Assembly (NCBI GenBank): GCA_905250115.1
Contig: CAJNOI010000015.1
Span: 127,283-191,282 of the forward strand
Origin: Adineta steineri
Taxonomy: Eukaryota > Rotifera > Eurotatoria > Adinetida > Adinetidae
Length of the DNA: 64,000 nucleotides
Direction: 5' to 3'
The translations under genes and the position numbers were made by a program. Position 1 is the first letter of the stretch; every line of letters starts with the position of its first letter. Below are positions 11,997 through 22,530 of this stretch, in pieces. The notes beneath the pieces are model-generated. The model saw only the letters and a list, made by a program, of their open reading frames with translations, was not told where the DNA came from and searched no databases.

Positions 11997-13106
11997 TCAT
12001 ATTCGTCGAAAAAAATAAAGAACCATGAAAGTTGCAACCATTCCACTAAGAAAAACACCAATAGTTGTTAATCGTGATTGAGGTACTGCATCACGTAAAA
12101 CAACCAACTAAAGTATAAAGAGAAAAGTTGAAAAATTATCTAAATTGAAATAAAATAACTTACCCAACCACCTTTACGTATAATCCATGGAGCAATAATT
12201 TCTTTAACAAAACGTACAGTCCATTCAACAAGAACATGTAAAACTGATGATGGTTCATCTTGGAGTGACTATAATAAATAGATACAAATTTTCTCTTCTT
12301 CTTATTATTATTAATGGTACATACTTTTAAAATCAATTTATATGTAAAATAAAAAAGTGTTACAATTCGTCCCCAATTATAGATACCATCATAAAATAGT
12401 TCTTTAGCAACATCACTGAATGTTTCATATGGACTGTTAATAGGCACTTGATCAACCATACTAATAAAAGAAAATTTAATATTTATTCTTGTCTACATTA
12501 CAAAATCAAAATTTAGCAACAAAAGAAGGGGTAGGAGCAATGGTAAATAGCAAGCATTGTTTCTATTCTAGCTTACCTCTTAATCAATCATTCTGAAATA
12601 TTATTTATATAAAGAATATTTGATAGATACATTTAGAGAGAAAAGATTCATAAATTTAATTCATACCTTGAAATTCTTTGATCAGCATCGAGTTCATCAC
12701 CAATTATCCGTAATCGATAAGCAATTTGTTGAATTTGTCGATATTGTGGAACTAGATAAAATAATATTAATTAATTCATATTTTGAATACAATAGTAATT
12801 AATAACTCACGTGCACTAAGATCAACATCGATTATAGGTCGAACTAACTTTAAATCGACACCATCTTCGATTGCTCGTTCAATAATAAATTCTTCTAATA
12901 TATAACGAGTTTCTTCAGTAACATCTTCAACACTTTTTTTATAGGGTGAATTGTCAGTATAATCAGTAGCTATATTTCAATATAATAGTATTTAGAATAG
13001 AATTCGAAAAAAAGAACATACGAATATAAGGTACAGGTGCAAAACGCATTGAACAAAGATCAGATGTATTCGATGACGTAATTAATGTGCGAGTTTTTGA
13101 TGGCAT
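11997..13106 (-). CDS. Bcl-2 family protein, BAX-like
   Basis: Exons, in transcript order: 13106-13022, 12969-12811, 12751-12667, 12460-12325, 12268-12164, 12107-11997; 226 residues. All family landmarks are in order: BH3 at about 88-104 (IAYRLRIIGDELD, with the Gly-Asp core), BH1 at about 129-148 (ELFYDGIYNWGRIVTLFYF), BH2 at about 176-186 (PWIIRKGGW), and a hydrophobic C-terminal tail at about 201-222 (TTIGVFLSGMVATF) ending in FFRRI. BH1 has the extra residues between DG and NWGR seen in BAX, and the tail resembles the BAX tail, so a pro-apoptotic BAX-type pore former in the mitochondrial outer membrane is favoured. BOK or an anti-apoptotic member is not excluded. No BH4 motif is obvious at the N-terminus. 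Length fits BAX/BAK (192-211) with a slightly longer start. Confidence 0.88.
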
Positions 13107-13915
13107 GATAGATACAAATTAGTATAGTCCTGTCCTACTTCAGAAATCGATCGAATTAACAAACGTTGTAATTGTAAGCGATCAATAACAAAGTACTTGA
13201 AATATATCCAATAGTAAGAATAACTATGTCATTGTTTTATGAAAACGTATGGCTTGGTAAAAATAAACTAAAAAATAATGTAAAAGCTTTTTTTAAAAAG
13301 AGAAGTGAATGTGTAGGTAACATGCGTATATAGATGTCGCTTTGAGGGTGTAGGTGTGGATGCACTCTTTTTTTAAGTTGTACTTTACTTTCGTTTACTA
13401 GTAGATTTTTATAACGCATTAATATGTTTCTTATTAAAATATTAGTTTATAAACTCTAAAATAATGAATCTTCCAACATTAAGTCTCTATAAACATTTAA
13501 TCAATACAAACTGTATTGGATTTGATCGAAGTCCGATGGGCTATCAAAGTAAAATGAATCAAAATTCTACGGATAATCATTTATTCATTATACAATGCAT
13601 TGAATTTGAAAGAAGATATTCTATATTTAGTCTGAGTGAAGAGGTCGATGGTAATGTTATGGATGAGCTTAATTATAGATTGATGTGTTGGTATACAGTT
13701 CCCGTATACTAGGAAGGTAGATGAGGAAGAGAGTGTCCTTCTTTTTTACACTCACCATATACTGTGATAAAATAAGTTTCAAGCTCTATGTGGAACGGTA
13801 TTAGACAAGAAAGATGTTTATTCATGATTATATAAACAATTTTATATCAATACATCACGATAGAAAAAAAGAAGCCGCTAATAATAGATATTGTCAATAC
13901 AAAAAATAGTTTGTT
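13107..13915. other. Intergenic spacer
   Basis: Presumed 5' flank of the BAX-like gene and 3' flank of the next minus-strand gene. An 82-codon ORF at 13464-13712 (+) has no recognisable domain and no typical splice signals; it is not called. Confidence 0.4.
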
Positions 13916-16561
13916 CTATTCACGAATAGCACGTTGACTTCTATTTGGAAGCAATGTGCTAATTTGCGCTAATGAAAGTATTTTAAAATCGATGATTTCG
14001 CGTAGAGTTTGCATCAGTGCCAGATTTCTCTCCTTTGATTTACGGCAGATTTCCGAATGAGCGCGTCGCTGTCGATCGGATAAGCTACCATATCTGAAAC
14101 CTCTCATCGAAGCAGAAAAGTCTTGAATTCTCACGGCAAGATCGTCAGATTTCTCTTTCATGAACGATGCTTCTTGTTTCATTTGGTCGCATAATGTCGA
14201 AAGTTTTTCTAGATTTTGAGCGACTGCAGAACTGTAGGCACGATAGTTTCGCAAGAGCTTTGAGATGGTCCAACCGATTGCTCCCATCGCAAGTAAACCA
14301 ACGGCTATAGAACCAATGATAATTGCAGCTGGCGGAAATACTGTAGTGCCAAGTACAAAAGCACCTGCACCGCCTAAAATTGGAGAAGCCACAAGACCAC
14401 CACTAATCGATCCACCGGCAACCAAACCTGTCGTACTTGCAATCGTAGTGTCTTTTATCATTCGCAGTCGTTGCTCTCGTTTTACTGCTTTGATTCTAGC
14501 TGGTTCGACTCGGTTATCTTGGAATTCAGTTATTTCTTGTGAAACGTTTTGAAATGTTTGAGCAGCATCCTCATTGAATCTTTCCATTCCACTAAAGTGA
14601 GAAGCATATAAAATAATATCCTTGATGATTTAATCTATAATCTTCCGCATCATTATTTAGTACGGTCTGCATCTCAAGCTGTATCAAAAGAGTAAAAGCT
14701 GAGATTTCAGTCCATTTGGAGCTGCATAAAATCAGTTAAAATCATTAAGTCAGCTATAATTTATTTTAAATGATATGAGATGGGACAAAATGCGATCGTA
14801 GAGTTTGACTCAAACCATCCTTGAAGAGTTACTAATAGGAAAAAAAACTTGGTTTGATACTGACAATCTATTTATTCAACATACAGGAAGAGAACAATGC
14901 AAAGTAGAAATCAAACAAATTTCCTTTTGTAGCAAATATAGCGCAGATTTCCTCGACTATAGCGTTCGAATGAAAATAGAGTCAAGATACGATGTCTACG
15001 TCATAATTATCTGTTTCCCTAGTCTGTATGTTTTCGAAATATATTCGGAAATGGTACAAAAACGAAGGATGAAATCAGAGACTTTTGTTAATTTTTATAG
15101 ACATCCAGCGAGTTTTAAATCAACAAGCAAAAAACAAAATTTCCAAATATTGAGAAGTCGCAGTCCTCGTCTCTCCTCGAGAGAAACATACTCGCAACGT
15201 TCATAGCCGGCGTTCAGGAAATATTCGCCTCTTTTCACTATCTTTCTTGGAGAATTAAAAAGAGTTTTGCCGAGACCTCTAACAAATATTTTCGGTTAGA
15301 AATCGTTTTTGTGCATAGCTCCTTATGAGTTTCTGGTTAACTTCAACTGACTGTATGAGCCAGTGAAGCCATCTGAAGTTGATTGGAGTTAAATATGCCT
15401 TCAGATTATTTTTATGTTGTTACTGTCTTGATTCCTGCTTTTATCGGTTACTTTTGAATCAGACTAATATTGAAATCTTTCATGAGTGAAAATGAGTTGT
15501 GCGAAAAATTTTTAATACATATAGATAACTTACGCAAGTTCTTGAAGAATCTGGACACATAGATTGACATTATCCTGAGTGCTATTGTCGTTGAACGGTC
15601 GATCATAGTCCACAAACATTTCGATCAGCAAATCGAGTTGTATATTGACTTCTTCGACATGTTGATAAAGCTTATTAGCTTCACGTCGAAACTTGCATAC
15701 TTCATTGTGAAAGTCTTGACTAATTCTAACGAAATCAGCACCCATTTGCTTGTAATAAGACATCTCGTTTTGAATTTCTTTCATAAGCTGACGCATATCT
15801 CTCATGATGCGAGCTTGTGCTTTGAAACGGTCAACCATGTTCGGTGACGAATGTTGGGAAGCAGCCGTGAATAACCTTAAAAGTAATCTACCTTGATGAT
15901 CGTCCGGTTCTATGAGAGTCATCAATGCTTCGTCGCCACTTTCATTAACGTCTGTTTGGATCAAGATGTTGACATCGTCGACTAAATAGATTTTATCGTG
16001 ATCAAATATTCTTAATGGATTTTACTATTATGAATTCCACGCTATTTCACTTACGATTGATACTGATATACTATAAAATCTCAATAGTAAGAAATCTTTA
16101 AATAGATTTTGTAACTACCAGATTTCAAAACATATGAAGTGATGAACATTAATTGAAGAAGAGTAGAAACTCGAAATAAATGAAATGACATTCAGTAGCC
16201 CTACGATAGTTTTTCATACAAAGATTGCCTTTGAAATCATCACGTCAAATCTTTACAGTAACTGGAGCTTTCGTCCGATTCTTCTTGGAGAATAAATTCA
16301 ATTATAACTTTCTTCTCTCAAAGTAAAACAGAAGCTGAAAGAGTCATCACAGAAACCAGCTTTCGATCTATGCAATAATCTATAATTTTTCAAAGTAGGT
16401 TATTAAGAATTCCGAGAATGACTATGCATATTTTTTGCTGAGCTCGTATCTTTGGCTTGATAACAAAAGAATATTTGTCAATATATTTGCAAGGTTGATC
16501 AGCTATCATGCTCACCTTCACTTATGGGAACTAAAGATACTGACACATAATTGGATGCCAT
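13916..16561 (-). CDS. Unrecognised mostly helical protein with a central glycine-rich membrane segment
   Basis: I do not recognise a named family. Exons 16561-16516, 15981-15534 and 14591-13916 give 389 residues. The first, 15-codon exon (MASNYVSVSLVPISE) was found by eye because the middle exon lacks an in-frame ATG and the phases then fit. Residues about 50-160 are long amphipathic helices (KAQARIMRDMRQLMKEIQ, CKFRREANKLYQHVEEVN). Residues about 214-274 are a hydrophobic, Gly/Ala-rich double segment with GxxxG spacing, long enough for a membrane hairpin. Residues 275-389 are helical again. Helix bundle - glycine-rich hairpin - helix bundle is the layout of apolipoprotein-L-like proteins and of alpha-helical pore formers, but that is a layout likeness only. 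Codon use is less AT-rich than in neighbouring genes and one intron is 0.94 kb. Horizontal origin is possible but not shown. Confidence 0.65.
14592..15533 (-). other. Long intron of the helical-protein gene
   Basis: A 942-base intron with a good donor (GTAAGTT) and acceptor (TTTAG). It holds a 133-codon plus-strand ORF (14805-15206) without recognisable domains and no TIRs that I could pair. The content is otherwise unexplained. Confidence 0.5.
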
Positions 16562-17285
16562 AAATATATTGGACAACTGCAAGTGACACCTACCAAGTTT
16601 CTCTTAAAGTATGCAACAAAAATTGGAAAAAAAGAAGAATGTTGTCTCATGATTATGTTATCTTTTATCATTATATTCACATCCAGCTATATGACGAAGA
16701 CAAAAATTTAAGGAGACTATACCACAACCATGTGGAGGATGATGACGAGTTTATTCGTTCCAGTATGTAAAAAGAAATTAATTGAATTGTGGATGCGAGT
16801 GTGAACAATCGCCTTTTTACTTAATAAGAGGTGAAAAGATCGGAATATCATAAAGACTACTTATCTAAGAACTTGAAGTATTTGTTATTCTGAAATATAT
16901 TTACGTAAACTTGATCTGGATGAGGGTTTATCTTCTCTCCGGTCACACCCAAACCCTCAAGATATAAATGAGTACTATTAAAATTTTCAGTATTGTTGAA
17001 ATATATCAAAAAACAAATTTATCATAAATACGAATTTCATTTGTTTTACAATTATTTTCTTGTGTATGTTAATATTTGTTCGTCATCTTTCCATAATTCA
17101 TAAGTTTTGCAAAAGAAAATAAAGAAATAATATTCTACACACACATACACAAACTGATGAAATATTAAACATAAAATAAAAAATACATAAGATTTCTAAA
17201 GATCAATTAAATCGAACGAGAGAGAAAAAAAGAAAAAGAAGAAGATGTATTCGTTTTATTTTTATTTTTTTTTTAAAACAATTCA
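16562..17285. other. Intergenic spacer with a small hairpin
   Basis: AT-rich. A short inverted repeat near 16924-16960 pairs GAGGGTTT with AAACCCTC around a CGGTCACACCC core. The core resembles, in reverse complement, the GGGTGTGAC motif in the arms of the 4.9-5.7 kb element. The rest is the 3' flank of PDK1. Confidence 0.4.
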
Positions 17286-20200
17286 TTAAAGTTCAGTCAC
17301 CGGAACAATAGTCTGCATTGCAGATGATGATGATGATGATGATGAATATGATGTCGTTGTCGATAGTTTTCGATTTGGATCTGTATTATAATATCGATAA
17401 TGAATCGATATAAGACTTTTACACCAAGTATTTGCATCTTGATCAGGATCAGTTAAATAATATGTTCGACCTGGCTGAAAAAAATATTATAAATATTAAT
17501 TTATTATTCATAAAATATTTATTTAATATTTACCACATGAATAAGAAATGTTTTCATATCTTTTTGTTCGATACGTAAATCAGCTGTCCTATTTAATGAA
17601 ATTTTTATTTTTCATTCTAGAAATTTTTTTAACAATTAACAAACCATGAAATCGTTCCTTTTAATTCCATTGCATCAGGATCAACATAGAAAATAGCAGG
17701 TCCTTCAGTAATAAGAAACATTCGTCGTTTAGCAAATAAACCCTTTGAGAAAAAAAACAAATTTCAAATAATAAACTAAAATATTTTCATACTTTTTTCT
17801 TATCTAAAATTCCTTGTTTAATAATCAGATTATTTTGCACAAATTTATGATAAACATTTTTTGAAGCTTGTTCAGATAATGATAAAGCATGATCAGGCAT
17901 TTGTAATCTAAATAGAATAACAAAAAAACACGTATCAAAATATAGTTAAGACTCTGTTTTTGAATAAGTATGATAGATTTTATCAGTCAATTTACCTTCG
18001 AGCTATTACAGGTGCATTGTTGTTAAAAGAGGAATTCGATGACGGAGAATTATACATAGATTTTGTACTACTTTGATCGGACAATGTACTGTGATTATCT
18101 GTTTCGTGCAAAGATGAAGTTTCATTCGATAATGAAATATTTGATGAGCCAGTGACTATCGCATCTATCCCATTTGGAGCATCAGAAGCCATACGTAAAC
18201 CAATTAAACGAGCTTCAACACGATCATCAAAACCTGATGACATTGTTTCAAGCTAAAATAATCAATTGAATAAATATCTTCAATTAAAAATTAAACTCAA
18301 TTTTTCTAAAAAGATTCTTATCGAATGCATAAAAGACTAGGTTTTCACCTGACGAATAAACAGGCAAAAATTATATTCATATATATATATACTTAATGAC
18401 TCAATATATACTATTAAATTTCATAAACACTCGATACGATAAGAAAGCGTTAAAAATTAATATAAATACGAAATAAAAATACACGTGAAATGACAAGTGT
18501 ATTTATGCGAAATTGTCAGACATTTACGTACGTTTTTATATAATGATATTCGTGGTGATTCACTGTCATAGCTACTTACTATTCAATCTTTCATATCGAA
18601 GATTTTCTTTCGGATAACGATAATTAATATCTATATTTATACTTAAATAGAAAGCAAGGGAGACCGATACTTTTCTTTTTGCGTAGATCAAGAAGTATCT
18701 ACTTATATCGTTTCATAAGAAAAATTCTTTTCATCATTAAAATATTTACCTCATCATTACTAAGTTTTGGTCTTGAACTAAGTTTGACTTTTGTTTCAAG
18801 TGGTGATCGTTGATTTAACAGAGTACCCCATTTTGTATCATAAGAAAACTGACTAAAGAATGCATGTGATTTAAGTTTCTCCATTCCACCTGTTTCTGCA
18901 CTACCAAGTCGTTCACTTGGTTCAAGACGCTACATAACAAAAATCTCGAGACAAGATAATACATAAAAACTACATACTACAAGATTTTGAACAAGATCAG
19001 TAATGAGAGGAGGAAAATCATCAGGTAATTTATAAGACACACGAGCAACTGCATTGTAAATATCATATTCATGACTAAACTAATTCAATTAGTTTTTTAT
19101 AAATCTGTTTCTTAAAATTTGATGTTCTATAGAACAAAATAAGACTTACTATCCACGGAATAAATGTTTTCCAGTAGTCATTTGATAAATAATACAACCT
19201 AATGACCATAAATCAGATCTAAAAATATTTATATTTTATAATAAATGAAAGAAAAAAGAATTATTTTCACAAACCCAGCATGAATTGCACCACGTTTGAG
19301 TATTTCTGGCGCTACAAATTGAGCGGTACCAACAAATGAATTAGTTCGTTTTATTGGTTTTTTTTCTTCATCCACATTTTTAGTACCATTTGATTGTGGA
19401 GGAGCTTAAAGATTGATAAATATTATTATTTATTTTTTTCTATTCTAATTAAACTTACAATCATTATTATCCATAATAACACCTGAACCAAAATCAGTTA
19501 ATTGTATATGCATATCATCAGTTAAAAGTATATTTTCTGGCTATAAAAATAATATTTTTTGAAGTTAGAATAAATCGATCGATAGCAATGTAAGTTTACT
19601 TTGAGATCACGATGAACTATATGTCGATTATGTAATTGTTCAAGTGCTTCAATAATTTCTGCTGCATAAAATCGTACAACTTCTTCTTCAAGATGACCAG
19701 CATCTGTAATATATTGAAGAAGATCACCATTTGGACAGTATGTGAGACCAAAATCTAGAATAAATTCATGATTAAAATATCGTATATATCTAGGTGAAAT
19801 TCTAAGAAAAACGATACTAGAGATCATGTTACAAAAACATTTTTTTGAGAACATTATGTTATATAAAACTCGAATTCATACTTTATTCTCCTAGATTAAA
19901 CAAAGTTCAAGACCATAAGAACATTAACATATCTGAAATACCGTCTTTTCTATTTTCGTACGAGTCATTAACTCAAAACTAATAGATGATATCAATTTCT
20001 ATCAGGAAATTGTAGATATAGTGTACAGTATTCTCTTTCAATTGTAATTAATCTCTATACATTCTTGAATTTTCAGAAATAATAAAGCATACAACTATTA
20101 TTTCTAGCTATTCTTGTTCGATTTCTGTTAATATGAAAATCTACACTATATGTCTCCTGTACCAAATCAACAAAAAACTTTGATTAGCAATGATTTTCTA

Positions 20201-20659
20201 CGTAAACATTCATACAATTGAATAAAATACTTACAAAGAGTTCTTTCATCTTGAAATGTACAATAGAGTTTAACTGCATAACTACAATCAGTAAGAAGAG
20301 CTAAAATATCTTTTTCTCGAAAGACTTGACTAATTTTTTTTGTTCTTGTTACTAATTCTTTTGAAACAGCTTTAACTAAATACAACAAAAAGATCATTTT
20401 AAATTTATAATAATGAATTAAATTCAAACATACTCGCTAATTCACGATTTGTGCCTGATTCAATCGCAAGAAAAACCTAAATAATTAAAAGACGCAAAAA
20501 GAAAACAAATTTTTCTTTTGTTATATAATCTTAACTTACAGTTGAATATGATCCGCTACCAATTTCTTTAATAAACTTAAAATCTTTTACTGTTTTTTTC
20601 GGTATACGTGCTGCAGCTGGATTTGGTGCTGTCATAGTTGTTGTTTCGCTTGTACTCAT
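17286..20659 (-). CDS. PDPK1: 3-phosphoinositide-dependent protein kinase 1, 14 exons
   Basis: Exons: 20659-20540, 20476-20434, 20375-20235, 19754-19600, 19540-19459, 19404-19275, 19218-19150, 19074-18978, 18929-18750, 18252-17996, 17907-17793, 17742-17645, 17588-17534, 17474-17286; 576 residues (human 556). The kinase domain has the glycine loop IGSGSYSTV (about 33-41), AIK Lys56, HRDLK (149-153), PENILL, DFG (169-171), and the PDK1-type activation loop TNSFVGTAQFVAPE, with Ser203 matching the autophosphorylated loop serine. SDLWSLGCIIYQ follows. After a Ser/Asn-rich linker a PH domain (about 445-560) contains LIIKQGILDKKKGLFAKRR, KGTISW, KTFLIHV and GRTYYLTDP, closely matching the PDK1 PH domain that binds PIP3/PIP2. 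The kinase activates AGC kinases such as AKT and S6K at the membrane and cytosol. The start lies 173 bases from the divergent galactokinase start. Confidence 0.93.
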
Positions 20660-20832
20660 AGTAAAAGAAACAAAAAAAAATTCATCAAGAAAAAAAAAAG
20701 AACATATAAAACAAACAAGAATTTTCATTGGTTCTTCATTAGAACCAATAAAAAATACTGGTTATGAGTAACATATATTTTTCGGACTTATTTTTCTTTC
20801 ACACTTATTGACTTTTCTTTCGTAAGTAGATA
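20660..20832. promoter_or_regulatory. Shared divergent promoter region, PDPK1 / GALK
   Basis: Only 173 bases separate the two start codons, which point away from each other, so this stretch must hold both 5' leaders and core promoters unless upstream exons exist. It includes a small GGTTCT...AGAACC inverted repeat. No TATA box can be assigned with confidence. Confidence 0.5.
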
Positions 20833-22400
20833 ATGTCTGCAGAGAAATTAACAACAGTTGAAGAACTTCAAGCTAAACTTCTGGATGCTTATCGAAAAGA
20901 ATTTTCAAATGATGAACCAACAATCTGTGCATTTGCGCCTGGAAGAGTTAATTTAATTGGTGAACATTCAGATTATAATGATTGTTTTGTATTTCCAATG
21001 GCTACACCAATTGGTACGATGATTATTGGAAAAGGTTTAGATGAAACAGAAGGTGAAAAATGTTATTTTCGTACATTATCAGGTAATTAGAATTCATTTA
21101 TTTTATGATTGAAAAAAATAAATAAACAATTTTATTTTTTTGTAGAAGATATCAAAGAATCGAAATCATTTGAAATTGATCAAAAGGAAAAAATTACACC
21201 ATTAGAATCACCAAAATGGGGAAATTATGTTGTTGGTGTACTTGCATTATTTTTAGAACGTATTAAACCAAATAAAAAACGACCATTTCGTGCACTTATA
21301 GCAACATCAGTACCTATCGGAGGTGGTCTTAGTTCATCAGCATCTATCGAAGTATCGATGGGTATATTCCTTGAGTTACTTTACAAAGATCAATATGCTA
21401 ATGATTTACAACTATCAAAAGTCGAAATGGCATTATTATGTTGTAAAGCTGAACAAGATTTTGCAAATGTTCCATGTGGTGTTATGGATCAATATACATC
21501 ATGTATGGGTAAAGCTGGTCATGCTATACTAGTTGATTGTCATGATAATACATCTAAATTAATTAAATTCGATGATAAAGATACATGTATATTAGTGACA
21601 AATTCAAATGTTAAACATGAATTATCATCAGGAACATTTGCTGAAAATGTACAACATTGCCAAGACGCTGCTAAATTATTAGGTATAGTTGACACTTATT
21701 CTAAAGGGCGAGATTTTGAAAGATTGTACGTAAAGTAGACTGACAGATCTTTTTCTAATGAATTGCCAAAATTTGAACAACGAGTTAAATCTTCTATAGA
21801 AGACAAATTTCATTGAATAGTTTAATGTCTTTTGATTGGAACTATTTTTTTGCCTCATTTAATATTTTTTTATTCGTCATTGAACTGAAATAAAATGTTT
21901 CTTTAGGTCATAAAACTTTACGTGATGTTTCAACAATGGAAGAACTTGAAGAAGGTCGTAATAAAATGCCAGCAGCAACATATCGACGTGCACATCATGT
22001 TATAAGTGAACGTATTCGTACAGAAGCTGGTGCTAAATTTTTAGAAAACGGTGATTATGATGAATTTGGTCGTATTATGTATGAAAGTCATGAATCATTA
22101 CGTAAATATTTTGAAGTATCATGTGAAGAGTTAGATCAATTAGTCGAATTAGCACGTGGTGTTGATGGTGTATATGGTTCTCGAATGACTGGTGCTGGAA
22201 ATGGTAAAAATGACTTTTTTTCTTCAAGCTTTTAATTTATTTATTTAGGTGGTTGTACTGTAACATTAGTGAAAAAAGATTCATTAAAGAAATGTATTGA
22301 AACTATTAAAAATGGTTATAAAGGCAAAGCAAGTTTCTATGAATTTGAACCATGTGATGGCGCTCGTCCAATGGATCTCAAAAAATCCAATAATAATTAA
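20833..22400 (+). CDS. GALK1: Galactokinase
   Basis: Exons 20833-21082, 21146-21682, 21907-22203 and 22249-22400; 411 residues (human GALK1 392). GHMP-kinase motifs: galactokinase signature [13 protein letters not shown] (about 37-49), ATP-binding [11 protein letters not shown] (140-150), catalytic Asp198 in CGVMDQ, and motif 3 [16 protein letters not shown] near residues 353-368. The protein phosphorylates galactose at C1 using ATP in the cytosol, the first committed step of the Leloir pathway. The end of exon 2 needed choosing. The frame runs on past 21682, but only the GTATAG donor at 21683 joins in phase to [16 protein letters not shown], which aligns with the animal GALK1 sequence. The resulting 224-base intron is longer than its neighbours. 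ESS2 follows on the same strand after 130 bases. Confidence 0.93.
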
Positions 22401-22530
22401 ATACTCAACTTTTTTTTGTATTCTGTTTATTGTAATCTCGCATATATTATTTTTATTGTATATTCAAGCAATTAGATGTGATAGTTTTACTCTAATATTT
22501 TTTCTATTCTTTTTTTCTAGATAGATAATT
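22401..22530 (+). promoter_or_regulatory. Short GALK-ESS2 intergenic spacer with splice-acceptor-like site
   Basis: The 130-base spacer has no AATAAA. It ends with a polypyrimidine tract and TAG (tract about 22499-22518, TAG at 22518-22520), ten bases before the ESS2 ATG. This looks like a splice acceptor with no donor between the genes, so it could take a spliced leader or a leader intron from further upstream. Confidence 0.5.

Noticed and set aside
13464..13712. 82-codon plus-strand ORF
   Set aside because: No domain, no signal peptide, no good splice or poly(A) context, and composition like the spacer. Kept out as probable chance.
14265..14552. 95-codon ORF antisense to the helical-protein gene
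   Set aside because: It is the complement of the glycine-rich coding exon on the minus strand, which has in-phase splice junctions; the antisense frame has no support.
14805..15206. 133-codon plus-strand ORF
   Set aside because: Lies inside the 0.94 kb intron of the minus-strand gene; no recognisable domain. It could be a nested gene, but nothing supports it.
21683..21738. In-frame extension of GALK exon 2 up to a stop at 21736-21738
   Set aside because: The later donor-like GT does not join in phase to the conserved next exon; the GTATAG donor at 21683 does, so the extension is intron.
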